A stretch of DNA of 64,000 nucleotides from Platycarya strobilacea (Eukaryota; Streptophyta; Magnoliopsida; Fagales; Juglandaceae): positions 2,852,001 to 2,916,000 of the forward strand of contig CM072553.1 of assembly GCA_036898215.1 (NCBI GenBank), in the 5' to 3' direction. Positions 1 through 10,983 of this stretch are shown piece after piece; the stretch's first letter is position 1, and every line of letters begins with the position of its first letter. The translations under genes were made by a program, and so were the position numbers. The notes under the pieces are model-generated. The model did no database searches and was not told the DNA's origin. It saw nothing but the letters and a program-made list of their open reading frames with translations.

Positions 1-1197
1 ATTGTTTTAAACCATACATAGCTTTCCTTAGCTTGCAAACGGGATGAGGAAATCGTGGATGTCAGAAACTGGGTGGTTGGTGCATGAAAACTATTTCGGA
101 TAAAGGACCATGTAGAAATGCATTTTGGATGTCGTATTGTTGCACACACCACCCTTTTGTCACGACAAGGGCTAGAACCAATCTGATGGTGGTTGCTTTA
201 ACCATAGGACTAAATGTTTGGTCATAATCCAAACCACATTGTTGAATAAATCCTTTCACAATTAACCGGGCTTTTCATCTTCAATGGTACCATCGGCTAG
301 TTACTTGGAATGAAAAACCTATTTGCAAGACACCACATTTTGTGCTTCAGAAGTTGGAACCAAGGACCATGTGTCATTTGCTAGGATTGCATTAAACTCC
401 TTTGATATTGCTTCTCTCTAATCTATGAACTGATGGGCAATAGAAAACTAGGTGGGACTGTCGGGGACTATCAGGGATTGTTGAGGAGATGGAAACATGA
501 GCTTGAGGTGGTGGTGGCCATAGAATAGTGCCATCAGTAAACTATTGTGGCCGCGATGAATCAGTCCTTGAGCGAGTTGCCATAGGGTGCATCTGCTGTG
601 TAGGAACTAGTGCTGAGAGTTGTGAGGAAGACGAACGTAGAAGTAGGCCTAGAATGGAGGTGGACCGTGAGGAGACAGGCTGCTAAGTAGAAATGGGTTT
701 TGAAAAGATTGAAGGAAGAACAATAGGTGTTGGTTCGAGGGTTTGTGATGTATTGGGCCTTGAGGAGTCATGGAAAGGGAAGTGTAATTCATTGTGTTTG
801 ATGTCTTTAGATATGTAAATCTGTTTGGAAGGAATGCGATAACAAATAGAATGTTTGTGGGCTGGACTCAGGCCCAAGTACACACATTGCATGGCCCTAT
901 AATCAAACTTGTGTTTTTTATAAGGCTTGGTTAAGGGCCAACATGCTGATCCGAAAACAAAAAAGGCTTTATAGTCTGGTTGTTTGTTGTGAAGATGAAA
1001 TAAGGTGAAGTGCTATTAAGTGAAGGTGATGATAACATATTTATTATATGCACAGTATGCTGAAACGCAAATGGCCAGAAAGTTAAGGGAATAGATGCAT
1101 GTGCAAGCAAGGCAAGACCCGAATCAACTATATGTTTATGCTTTTGTTCGACAATTCCATTTTGAGTATGAGTATGTGGACATCTTATAGAATGCAT
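1..1197 (-). mobile_element. Ty1/copia pol fragment (integrase C-terminus to reverse transcriptase), decayed
   Basis: Minus-strand reading frames run in copia order. Positions 1197-931 give an integrase core end with CPHTHTQNGIVEQKHKHIV, 892-683 give the post-integrase segment (CVYLGLSPAHKH, then YISKDI), and 259-62 give reverse transcriptase (DYDQTFSPMVKATTIRLVLAL, then YDIQNAFLHG). The last bases, read on the minus strand, still encode a RKAMYGLKQ-like RT motif, so the fragment continues past the left edge of the window. Frames are interrupted by stops, and no LTR, primer site or gag is visible, so it cannot move by itself. Its right end abuts DUF247 copy A and replaces that gene's C-terminal part. 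Confidence 0.85.
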
Positions 1198-2340
1198 TCA
1201 AATCTCGAAATAAGGACGTTTCGATAAGCAGTCTCTACCCCATTATCAAGAATAATGCATGAAATTTCCAAAGTTCTGTTGGTGAATTTCAGGTCATGTA
1301 AGCATTTGCATGATCTCAACTTAAACTTTACTTCGGCTTGGTACAACTGGCTTGCAGCATATAACTCATAAACTCTAGGAAGATAATTACTTTCATCTGA
1401 TGGTACTGGCTTTGTGGATAATGGAAGTAAAAAGGCTTTGGTCAAATCAACAAAGTGTCTAATTGGTTACACCTCAAGATTTCCAGGAAATTCCTGATCT
1501 TTAAAGTTCTCATAAACCTTAATTGCAATTGAAGTGACTGAAGGATGCTTCTTATCATCTGGTGCACATGCAAGACTGAATAATATCTCAAGAGCATAGA
1601 AATGAAGTTGATTTTCAAGTAATCTCAAGTCAAATTTGATTGTCTGCCACGATATTTGGTTTAACAGTATATGGTTGTCACAAATAACACTATTTGATCC
1701 TTGGAACTATATTGTGTAGAAAAATTCAATAATAAAGATCCCATCCACCAAAATTAGTTTCACAAAATCGTCACTGCTAAACTGGATGGTTTCTGCATAA
1801 TAACCACACACTCTTTCTTCATGCAGTTTTATGGCATTTATTAAAATCTCCACGTTGAAGCTAGTCCGCTGCAGGAATCTCTAAAAATATTTTAATTTCA
1901 ACTTTTCCATGGGTTCTAATCTTTTGCCGCCAAGGTGGAAAGGCCCTATCAGTATAACCTGAGGAGTGTAGGCTTCCTCATTCAATTTGCGAAGATCAAC
2001 TAAAATTCTGTAGATACAACACTGGTTTGATGATAAGGGAGGGTCGAAGCTACTTTCAATCATTTCTTTAATGCTAATTACCAACTCTCCATGTTGATTT
2101 TCACAATACAAAATGCTTGCTGTTTGTCCCTTTGGGAACATCCGATAAAATTGGAATGATGTAGAGAAGATTAGCATGGTCTCTGCGCAAGGATGACACG
2201 CACAAATCGAGAAAAAAAGTGCTTGTTACTTCCTCATCCAATATATTATGAATTTCAGCATGATTTTGATGTTCATATGTGATTGAAGCAGTTTTCACTT
2301 TTTGTTGAATTTCATGATCATCACTTATTGATTTTTTTAT
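1198..2340 (-). pseudogene. DUF247 (UPF0481) pseudogene, copy A
   Basis: Minus-strand homology to the DUF247 plant family runs from the N-terminus to about two thirds of the protein. Seen are CCIYRI, EEAYTPQVILIGPFH and EKLKLKYF (2177-1881), the central VDG and LENQL region (about 1800-1560), and YAASQLYQAEVKFKL with KCLHDLKFTN (1445-1260). The expected start codon at 2340-2338 is ATA instead of ATG. A U6 snRNA copy is inserted at 2126-2217, there are in-frame stops between 1881 and 1445, and the C-terminus is lost to a copia fragment. DUF247 proteins are plant-specific and mostly end in a membrane segment; their biochemical role is poorly known, although some are grass self-incompatibility determinants. 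This copy is clearly dead. Confidence 0.88.
2126..2217 (+). ncRNA. U6 snRNA-derived retropseudogene
   Basis: The plus strand matches plant U6 spliceosomal RNA over about 88 nt, from GTCCCTTTGGGAACATCCG through GAGAAGATTAGCATGG and CTGCGCAAGGATGACACG to CACAAATCGAGAAA. The catalytic ACAGAGA box is changed to GTAGAGA and several other C-to-T or G-to-A changes are present. The 3' end stops after CGAGAAA and is followed by a short A run rather than the usual U6 tail. No U6 promoter (USE plus TATA) lies upstream; the sequence is embedded in DUF247 copy A. Near-duplicate flanks (AAAATGCTTGCTGTTT before, AAAAGTGCTTGTTACTT after) look like a target-site duplication. I infer a LINE-mobilised, non-functional copy. 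Confidence 0.85.
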
Positions 2341-2416
2341 CTCACAATTAATTGGCTTCCAGCTTCCTGCCGGCTTACAAAACTTAAGTAGAGTTTATTA
2401 AGACTACAATAAAATC

Positions 2417-2950
2417 CAGGGGTGTTCATCCGGACCGATTTTTTTTTCGATCTAGTCAGGAACCTAGATATCTGGATACCCGATTCCGATTTTCAACTAA
2501 TATTAAACTAGATCCAGAACCCATATTAAAAGCGGTTTGGATTCCAACCCAGATTCACCTGGATTGAAATCCGGGTTGGATCCGGATCCACCCGGTTTTT
2601 AAAAACCGGAAATCCGATTTTCGGATTTTAAATCATTTTTTATTTTAGTTTGTTTTATTACTTTTTTGTTGAAAAATTTATTGATAATAAAATAAAAGAT
2701 TTTTTATAAATATTTTCAGAACAAATTTCTTAGAAAAAATTAATAATACCGGTTTTATAAATTTAAAAAAAGAAAAAAACGGTTTGAAATCCGGAAACTG
2801 GATTTCCGGGTCCAACCCGGATTTTAACCCAGGTCCAACCCGGATTTCAACCCGGATGAATCTGGATTGGAGTCCAAACCGCTTTTAGCCATTTGGTTCC
2901 AGGCCGGGTTGACCTGGATTTCCAATCCGAAACCCGCTTGAGCACCCCAA
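2417..2950. mobile_element. hAT-like non-autonomous element (MITE), about 0.53 kb
   Basis: The segment starts CAGGGGTGTTCATCCGG and ends with the imperfect complement TGAGCACCCC, as hAT-type terminal inverted repeats do. The interior is built from many copies of CCGGATTT / AAATCCGG words on both strands and has no coding capacity. A candidate 8-bp target duplication is AATAAAAT-like on both sides. It sits in the 5' flank of DUF247 copy A. The assignment to hAT rests on the terminal CAGGG and is an inference. Confidence 0.6.
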
Positions 2951-4234
2951 ATAAAATTATATTATAAAAATGTGGGTCAATTTTGTTGTAAACTTAATTA
3001 ATTAGAATACTTTAATACTAATGCTAATTTTGTTCATTTAACTGCTTTCAAAGAAAGGAATTAAAACAAATACCCAGCTAGTAAAGCAGCTAGCAAACAA
3101 ATTAAAATCCCATTATCAGTCATTCAAAGTAAATTAATCCTATCATATTATATATACTATTTATACCCAAATCAACAAGCAAGCCATGCATCAAGTTTAT
3201 ATGCAATGAGTTGAGTACTGCATTAGCTGATGAACTAACTGTACAAAAAAATGTCAATAACGTAATGAATCAATATCTCAATATTCGAAACAAAGAGGAA
3301 CATAGCATATACGCATGGACTAGATTCATGTCAACGGGGCTAAATAATTAGACTAGGGGCCTTGTTCAGGATTGCAGTAAAAATCTTAAAAAGTGCTTAA
3401 ATATGTATAAAAGCTCTTTAATAAAAAAAAATTAAGTTGTTTAGGTGTTATATATCAAAACACTTTTAATATCAAATAAGCTTAAAATTGATTTTTCCTT
3501 AAAAGTGATTTTTCGGATAGTACTATACGCAATTCGAATTTTAAAATGAATGTCAATAGAAGAAAATATCTATACAATTTTTAGATAATTATAACTTTTA
3601 AACTTCAAGAAATATAGTCAATGAGCTTGGTTCGGCTAGAAAATTAGGAGAGTTCGCTGTTGGGTGAAAATTAGCCTGGTTTGTTTTTACAAACTATCTG
3701 ATCTGATCTCATTTTATCTTATCTCATCTCATCTTATTTCAAATTCATCATTATACTTTTTCAAATTTTCATATAAAATAAACAATTCAATTTTTTTCAA
3801 ATCCTAACAATACAATATCTAGCTTTAGTGGAAAGCGGATAGATAGGATTTCTGGTGGAGGACGACATTGGAGGAGGGGAGAAGAGAGCCAGTTGCTTAA
3901 GAGAAAAAAGGGAACCGGGGGGGTGGGGAGATTTTGAAATGAAAATTTGGGGATTTTTTTTTTTTTTTTTCTAAGCAAAAGGGGAAGGTTGGGCGATCGT
4001 AGCTATCCTTTTTTAGTGTGATTATAGGAGGGTGTATTTTTTTTTCTTTTTCTGAGTTTGAGTTATAATTATTGCTGGAGGGTGAGCTTGTCACCACAAT
4101 ACCAATACCAAAGTACCAGCCAGTCTAAAATTCATCTTAATTATGACTCAAAAAATAAATTTTATTATTATAAGTGATTTATATTAGAAATATTAATTCA
4201 TACCAGCTGAGCTACTACTTTGATGGTTGATGCA
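2951..4234 (-). other. Duplicated 5' flank of DUF247 copy A; spacer
   Basis: No gene. Positions 3000-3340 match the 5' flanks of copies C (8700-9060) and E (13740-13990), with shared words such as GCTAGCAAACAAATTAAAAT and TTAGCTGATGAACTA. A minus-strand TATA box (TATAAATA) lies at 3158-3165. Positions 3660-3790 hold a fragment of the GAGATGAGAT-type MITE family. Positions 3830-4010 resemble 9900-10040, so the duplicated unit extends this far. A poly-T tract lies near 3955-3971. Confidence 0.7.
3158..3165 (-). promoter_or_regulatory. TATA box of DUF247 copy A (relic)
   Basis: TATAAATA on the minus strand lies in the 5' flank and is found in the same sequence context at 8866-8873 (copy C) and 13825-13832 (copy E). 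It is conserved across the duplicated flanks, so it is probably the core promoter element. Confidence 0.5.
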
Positions 4235-4472
4235 TAAGGCTCCGCTTGGATTTAGAGATGAGATGAGTGGAGATGAGTTTAATTTATTTTTTAATATTAT
4301 TATTATTTTGGGATTTGAAAAAGGTATATTAGGAATTAAAAAATGTGTATTGGGAATTGAAAAAGGTGTATTGGAATTTGTGTTTTATATAAAAAATTAT
4401 AAAAATATAATAATGAAATGAAGATGAGTTGAGATGAACTGAGCTCACCTTCGAATACAAACAGGGCCTTAA
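4235..4472. mobile_element. Tourist-like MITE, about 0.24 kb
   Basis: Terminal inverted repeats: left TAAGGCTCCGCTTGGATTT; right end, reverse-complemented, TAAGGCCCTGTTTGTATTC. Both ends carry TAA, the target preference of PIF/Harbinger-Tourist elements. The interior is AT-rich with GAGATGAGATGAG near both ends. Related fragments occur at 3660-3790, 9060-9290, 10225-10415, 11343-11840 and 15580-15760. Confidence 0.7.
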
Positions 4473-4620
4473 GAACTCTGTACAAGTGTTTATGTTAGAC
4501 AAAAAAATAATAAATTTACATACTGACATTTGTACGGTATAAGAACTCTGTACACAAGAACTCTTTAGACAATGATTATGATATATATATATATATATAT
4601 AGTTAATATTTAAGAATAAA
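4473..4620. repeat. Short direct repeats and AT microsatellite
   Basis: The word AAGAACTCTGTACA occurs at 4472 and again near 4541, and AAGAACTCT a third time near 4557. A perfect (AT)n run occupies 4581-4601. No coding content. Confidence 0.7.
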
Positions 4621-4689
4621 TTTTGGACTAGGCAATTGTGGCGCTTTTCTTGTGGACTTGGACAAGTGCTATCAAAATTTCAACCACAT

Positions 4690-5367
4690 AGCTTCATGAC
4701 TACATCTGCACAACTTGGATGAGCTTGGATGAGGGAGCACCAATCATATATATGGCTCGTCCGAGAGTGATGGCAGGAAGATACCAGCAGCTGCGTGCAG
4801 TAGAAGCTCTTCTCCAAGGAATGCTAAAATAATCACGTTTAAAGGTTGCCTTCCAAATATGCTTAGGGCCCTCATAGAATGCATTCAAATTTCTACACAT
4901 ACCACAGTAATCAAAGTTGTTGACATCGTATATATATAATTCTTGCCCAGATTTTTTACAAGAGATGCCACAACATTGTTTTCTCCAAGCCAGTTAACAA
5001 AGATTCCTTTACAGTGTTCACTAAAATCTCAACTTTGGAGTCATTGCGCTGCAAGAATTTCTTAAGTATTTCACTTTCAATTTTTCCATGGTTTTCAATC
5101 TTTTCCTGCCATGGTGGAAAGGCCCTACTGATATAAGCTAATCTTGTAGATACAACACTCGTTTGATAAGGGAGGCTCCATTCTTTTCTAAAATTTCTTT
5201 GATGTTTTTTTTACCAACTCTCTATGTTGATTTTCATTTCTAATACTAGTCCAAGTGTTTACCCTTTGATAATCAATTTCAACATTTTGATTTTCATTTG
5301 TGATCATTGATGCAGTTGTTGCTGCTTTTTGTTTAATTTCCTGATGGTCTCTTGTTCCTTTTTCCAT
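4690..5367 (-). pseudogene. DUF247 pseudogene, copy B, internally deleted
   Basis: The start region is preserved: ATG at 5367-5365, then MEKGTRDHQEIKQK. It continues into the segment matching SIGPFH and KLKIF-type sequence (about 5140-5040). At about 5040-4990 the N-terminal part is joined directly to a C-terminal part containing NLNAFYEGPKHIWKATFKRDYFS (4900-4700) and a QVVQM-like tail. The central half of the usual 480-residue protein is missing, and further frameshifts and stops occur. The flank to its right is the 3' flank of copy C. Confidence 0.82.
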
Positions 5368-6358
5368 CTGTCAATCTCTTTTATAGCTTCCTGTGGAATT
5401 TAAAATGTTAGGATGATGGTCCCTTCTTTGATGATGTAAATCTGGTATTGATATAAACATTAATTATACAACACGATAATTGATTATGAGAGAAAATATA
5501 AATAAATTCTCGTGTGTACAAGCACATTAATATCCCAATAGTATCAATAATAGCAAAGCTATAAAATTGTTTGTTAATAAGAAATAAAGACACAAAAATC
5601 ACTTCATTAAAATCCATCGGATTGATAGCATGACCTCCACTATTACTGCATGAAATTCATCTCATGTATCACTAGCCTAATCTCCTCTTGCTCTGCTCCA
5701 ATCTCAGCACGTATATGTAGTCCTGCAAAATAGTTCATAATGTAACAATTGAACTCTTAAGTTCACATCCTCTTTGATTGAACTTGTTTTCATATAGTAA
5801 ATCACAAATTGTTCCAAATCATGCAACCGAATGTTGAATGATGCAAAGAGAACATTGATATCATACAATGCATTGGACATCATGTAAATCACGTATGGGA
5901 TAACATTGTGCTATGATTTTATACTTCATTCTGAGTAAGCAATGAGGAAAACCAAACTTAACAACAAAGAAATCACCATAGAATCCAAGACCTGATCACA
6001 TCTAGTGCTATCAAATGGAAGGGGTTTGGCAAATCACAAAGCAATCTATAACTCAGCAAATGAAGAAGAGAGTAAAGAATGAAAATGTGATGAAGTTGAA
6101 GATATTAGTGCCGCATATGTTCTGTTATGTACATATGAGGGTGTATTTATACAGCATTCAGAGCTAAGGCTCTGCACTAATAAATGAAGAAAGTGAAGAT
6201 AAGTCATCGTATTATCTGAAACAGTACATATCTTTGTGCATGTTATGTTAAAATTTTCCAAGCTGTTGCTACCAATCTAAAATTAATTAATCTCTAAACA
6301 AGATGACTAAAATAATTATTACCTACCAAAAATTCATGCACATAGCCTCTTCACATCT
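5368..6358 (-). other. 3' untranslated/flanking region of DUF247 copy C, duplicated
   Basis: This stretch aligns with 31719-32530 (3' of copy D), 55543-56000 (3' of copy I) and part of 22114-22960. After the copy C stop codon there is a conserved splice donor (CAG/GT type, GTAGGT on the minus strand near 6326), and a pyrimidine-rich CAG acceptor lies near 5725, so a 3'-UTR intron of about 0.6 kb is likely. Short open frames here, for example 5704-5892, fall inside that presumed intron. Confidence 0.55.
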
Positions 6359-8679
6359 TCACAATTGGATGTTGGAGCATATAAATTGTCCGAGAGTGAG
6401 CAACAATAAGATACCAGCAGCTGCAGTAAAAGCTATTCTCCAAGGAGTGCTGAAATAATCACGTTTCAATGTAGCCTTCCAAATATGCTTAGGGTTCCGA
6501 TAGAATGCATTCAAATCTTCAAAAAAACCACGATAAGCAGATTCGGTGCCATCATATTGGACATTCGTGCCCAAATTATTGAAGAAAGAAGCCACTGCAT
6601 TGCTGCTGCCAAGCCCATTAATGATGATTCCTTTTCTAATGAGTAAATCCACGTCTTTGGGAGTGGTGATTAAGAAAGTCAATAGCACAACATAGTTTGT
6701 AAAATGTGAATTATATGGATAATGGCATTGCTCAAATGCTATGAAATTTCGATAAATAGTCTCCATCTCATTATTTAGGTTCATGCATGGAATTTTGAAC
6801 ATTCCGTTGGTGAATTTCAGGTCAAGTAAGCATCTGCTTGAGCTCACCTTAAACTTCACTCCAGCCTCGTCCAACTGGTTTGCAGTGTATAAATAATTAG
6901 CACTAGGAAGATCATTACTTTCATTTGATAGCATTACCTTTTTGGATGATCCAAGGAGAGTTGCTCTGGCCAAATCAGCGAAGTGTCTTGTCAAGTCAAA
7001 TAAGCATTTGCATGGTCTCACCTTAGACTCTACTCCAGCCTCGTACAAATGATCAGTTGATCTAACAAGACTATTGTTAGAGACGTGGTTTGAATTGAGT
7101 TTAATTAAGCACATCAGACAGTTCTTGCTCGACCCTCGTTCGAGCGGTAGCTCGAGCGAGCCTCAACTCGTGACTTCGCTCAACCCTTGCTCGAGCGAGG
7201 CATCAAACAAAGATTTTGCTCGACTCTCGTTCGACATTCAGTTTGAGCATGATCACAGAAGATCCAGGCAAAGATTTCGCTCGACCCTCAATCGACGTCT
7301 CGCTTGAGCGAGAGTCAATCCTAGGGTTGCATCGCTTCCAGGTACTAGGATTAGCGCCGTTTGGAATAGTGTTTCGCTCGAGCGAGAAGGTCTCCCTCGA
7401 GCGAGCTATTGCCTATAAAGGGATCGCATTCATCTGAATGCTTAAGCCGTGAGGAGCTCAAGATTTCGCTCGAGCGAGAAGACGAACACAGCGAACATGA
7501 AGTTCTAAAAGTGTGTTTTCTTGTTTGATTTTGTGAGTGAAGAGCTATTTGTAAGAATTTGAGTGTTGTGAGAGAGAGCCTTGCAACTTATAAGTGAAAT
7601 TGAGTGTTTCTAGTTTAAAAATCACATGATTCAATCTATGTACTACATCTCTATTTTATAGTGGAATTCATTGAGACGGAATCAACAGTGGACGTAGGCT
7701 TCGGTTAAGTCGAACTACTTCAAATCTTGGTGTCCATCACTGTTCTGTGTGTCTCTATTTTATTTTTCTTTGTTGCTTCCGTTGCATGACTTCATATTTG
7801 CTGTTTGTCGAATGGCCCGAATCCCAACAATTATTACTTTCATTCTTTTTGGATGATGGAAGTACTAAAAGTACTTTTGTCAAATCAACAAGGTGTTTAA
7901 TTGGTTGTACTTCAAGATAATTTCCAGGAAGTTCCTGGAAATTATTTTGAAAGTCCTCAAAGACCTTAATTGCAAGCGAAGTGAAGGAATGATACTTGTC
8001 ATCCGGTGCATGTGCGCCAAGGCTGAATAATATATCAAGAACAAAGAAAGGAAGTTGATTTTCAAGTAAACCCAAGTCCAACATAATTGTGTTCCACGAT
8101 GTTGGGCTTAACAGTATGTGGTTCTCACGATAAATCCTATTTGTTCCTTGAGACCGTATTTCATAGAAAAGTTCAATAAGAAAGCAACCATCCACCAAAA
8201 TTAGTTTCACGAAATCGTCACTGCTAAGCTTGATGCTTTCTGCATAACAATCACGTACTCTTTCTTCATGCTGCTTTATGGCGTTTACTAGAATCTCCAC
8301 GTTGACCTTACTCCGCTTATGTATGAATCTCTTAAAATATTTCAATTTTAACTTTTCCACGGTTTCTAAACTTTTGTTGCCATGGTGGAAAGGCCCTATC
8401 GATATAACCTAAGGAGTGTAGGCTTCTTTATTCAGTTTGAGAAGAATAACTGGAATCCTGTAGATACAACACTGGTTTGATGATAAGGGAGGGTCGAAGC
8501 TGCTTTCAACCATATCTTTGATGCTAATAACCAACTCTCTTTGTTGATTTATATTTCCATTACTCAAAAGTGTTTGCTGATTCCCAATCCAATATTTGAA
8601 TTTCATCATGATTTTGATCATTTACATTTGTGACTGAACCAATTTCCACTTCTTGATCATCACTTGTTGATTTTTCCAT
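6359..8679 (-). pseudogene. DUF247 pseudogene, copy C, split by a solo LTR
   Basis: ATG at 8679-8677 starts MEKSTSDDQEVEIG. The frame shifts near 8590 (extra T in the ACTTTTGAGTA word), hits a stop near 8411, then reads SIGPFHHGNKS, KLKYFKRFI, VKLILVDGCFLIELFY and LLENQLPFFVLDILF down to about 7880. A 755-bp LTR at 7075-7829 interrupts it. Beyond it, 7074-6359 encodes the C-terminal half with two copies of the AGVKFKVSS/KCLLDL module, KDVDLLIRKGIIINGLGSSN, DLNAFYRNPKHIWKATLKRD and a hydrophobic end (LLLLTLGQFICSN). The downstream half is open for 238 residues, but the gene as a whole cannot make a full protein. Confidence 0.88.
7075..7829 (+). mobile_element. Solo LTR (copia-type, CTCGAGCGAG-repeat family) inside DUF247 copy C
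   Basis: The segment begins TGTTAGAGACGTGG and ends GAATCCCAACA, flanked by actat and attat (4 of 5 bases identical) as the target duplication. It contains repeated CTCGAGCGAG palindromes and the phrase GTGGACGTAGGC near its end, typical of plant LTR R/U5 regions. It aligns end to end by eye with the inverted LTR at 62773-63551 and partly with the LTR at 40964-41638. No internal region is present, so it arose by LTR-LTR recombination. Confidence 0.85.
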
Positions 8680-9060
8680 CTCACAATTAATCGGCTTCTA
8701 GAATACTTTGATATTAATGCTATTTTTTTTTTTTCATGTAACGGCTTTAAAAGAAAGGAATTAAAACAAGTACCCAACTAGTAAACAGCTAGCAAACAAA
8801 TTAAAATCCCCTTATCACTCATTCAAAATAAAAATAACCACATCATATTATATATTATTTATACCAAAATCAACAAGCTAGCTGCAAGCCATGCATCAAT
8901 TTTGTATGCAACGAGTTCATGAGTACTGCATTAGCTGATGAACTAACTATACATAAATATCGAAATCCTAGCTAATTAATTAATATATCTCAATATTCAA
9001 AACAAAGAGGTCCAGAAAGCGCATATATGCATGGAATTAGATTCATATAGATGAGACTAA
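8680..9060 (-). other. 5' flank of DUF247 copy C with conserved TATA box
   Basis: No gene. It is homologous to the 5' flanks of copies A and E. The minus-strand TATA box at 8866-8873 is about 190 nt upstream of the copy C start codon. Confidence 0.6.
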
Positions 9061-10635
9061 TTAAGGCTGTATTTAGATAATGAGATTAAATGAGATAATT
9101 TTAAATGAAAGTTGAAATATAATATATTATTAAAATACTATTTTTTTGAGATTTGAAAAAGTTTAAAAAAATATGATAAAAATAAAAAAGTTAAATAAAA
9201 TATTAGATTTGGAAAAAATTACATAATATTAAATTCTGAATAATTTAAAAGAAAGATAATTACATGTAAAATATTATTAATTATTTTTTTAAGTCGTGGC
9301 CTTCATCGACTTTGTGAGAAGACTTGGATGGCGAGACGAGATGGTTCTCATCTAAAACCATGATCAGATCTGGTATCTTGCAAATCATTTTCTCCTCTTC
9401 TCTCACTTGTTTCTCAAAATACAAACGAATAAGTCCGCCAAAGAAGTCCGATTTTTTTTTTCCTATCTTTTGAAGGAACTTTTGTAAAAAATAATATTAA
9501 CAACCATTTTTGCTCTTTTATGTTTGATTTCTTTAACAATTAACTTCTAGTAATGATTTTCCGTCAATCTTTTCTCTTGAGCACTCCCAAATCCAACTTA
9601 ATTTAGCCACCTTTCCACAAGTCATGTATTTCGTGTTCTTCATACATATATATATATATATATATATTTTTTCGTCTCACTCAAAACTCATTCCTTTGCA
9701 CTTGTTCTCACTTCCAATTTAATTTTGTAGATCGAGACTTCGAAATGTGCCATGCCAATACTATACTTTCCTCCGAAGTATAGATGTGAATCAGCTCCCT
9801 TCTTCAGAGATGGGCAATTACGAAGAAGAAGTGGAGTTTTCATCTTCTAAGCAAAAATTTAATGGGGAGCGTGAGACTGAGAGAGGGTCATTTTTCGATT
9901 GAGAATGCCACAGATGCCGTCAACTTTGGGGGAAGAGAGAAGAGGGCCGATTGCTTGAGATGGACTCTCGATGGAAGGGGGTAAAGACAAATTCGTAATG
10001 AAAATATGGTATTTTTCTTTTAAGCAAAAAGGCGAGATGGGGCAATAATGTAAATAACCAGCTACAAACTACGGACTCTCTCTTACAAACTCTCAACTTC
10101 TACACGAACAATATCTTTTTCAATCTTTCCTCGGCCTTCATTTTAACCATGTTATTAATCAGTTGCTTGTACAAGCTATAAGTTAGTTTTGTACAAGGCA
10201 TCCCAGACAACAATTCCTCTTGTATTTCTGATTTAATTATCACATTTCATCTTATTTTATCATTAATTATGACTTTCACAAATTTTTATATAAAATATAA
10301 TAAACAATCTATCTTTTTCAAAGTCAAAAATAATAATTTCTAACAATATTTTATTTAATTTTTAAATTTCATCTAAAATCATCTTTGTCATCTCATTTCA
10401 CTATTCATACCACTTATAAATGCGTCATTGACCAAAAAAAATACAAAAACATACCCTCACATCAAAATTACCCTCTGTCACAATATAATTGACCACTCTA
10501 CAAAATTTAATTTTTTTTTTTTCTAATCCCTTTCTTTTGCTGTGGATATTAGGCACAGAAAATCAGCTAATTAAAATAAATATTTTTCCCGGATCAAGCA
10601 AAATATGGACATAACAGGAAAAATAACAAAATAAC
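9061..10635. other. Gene-free spacer with MITE fragments and duplicated flank
   Basis: Positions 9061-9290 start TTAAGGCTGTATTTAGATAATG and are AT-rich, like the left half of a Tourist-type MITE. An AT microsatellite lies at about 9645-9668. Positions 9890-10060 match 3830-4010, part of the duplicated upstream unit. Positions 10225-10415 hold another MITE-like fragment rich in TTTCATCT and ATCTCATTTCA. I see no coding region. Confidence 0.55.
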
Positions 10636-10983
10636 TTACTCAGTTATTCGGCAAGAGTCCAACAATTTGGCAAACACCTGTCCAAAGCAGGTCCATGAAT
10701 CAATAAATATTTCGTCAAAGCCCCAAAACCTCAAGGAGAAATCAAAACCCATCCCAAAACCGAAACAACAATAAAATATAAAAATCAAAAGGAATGAAGC
10801 AAGTTTATCACAAACAATATCATTCATCTCCTCGATCCAATTCAAAGTTAGAACTTTGGAGGGAGAATATTTATACCTGGATGAAGGGATTAGACCATGC
10901 TTGGAGACGTTGGCTAGGTGTGGTAGCAAAATGAGTAGTAGTGAGGAAAACCAAGACCGAAAGCTTGCTTGGACCAAGAACAA
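10636..10983 (-). CDS. Unrecognised 115-aa open frame
   Basis: An ATG-to-stop frame on the minus strand encodes a hydrophobic, aromatic-rich peptide with a leucine-rich stretch near residues 14-22 (SLLLILLPHL) and FLLIFIFYCCFGFGMGF near residues 64-80. I do not recognise it. It has no duplicate elsewhere in the window and no clear codon signature. It could be a chance frame, or an exon or 5' region of an unrelated broken gene. Confidence 0.15.
   Translation of the reverse strand: MFLVQASFRSWFSSLLLILLPHLANVSKHGLIPSSRYKYSPSKVLTLNWIEEMNDIVCDKLASFLLIFIFYCCFGFGMGFDFSLRFWGFDEIFIDSWTCFGQVFAKLLDSCRITE

Noticed and set aside
2101..2298. 65-residue minus frame
   Set aside because: It is the N-terminal part of DUF247 copy A read through the inserted U6 copy; the middle of the frame is antisense U6.
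4559..4640. AT run as a promoter
   Set aside because: Simple dinucleotide repeat with no gene in a suitable position.
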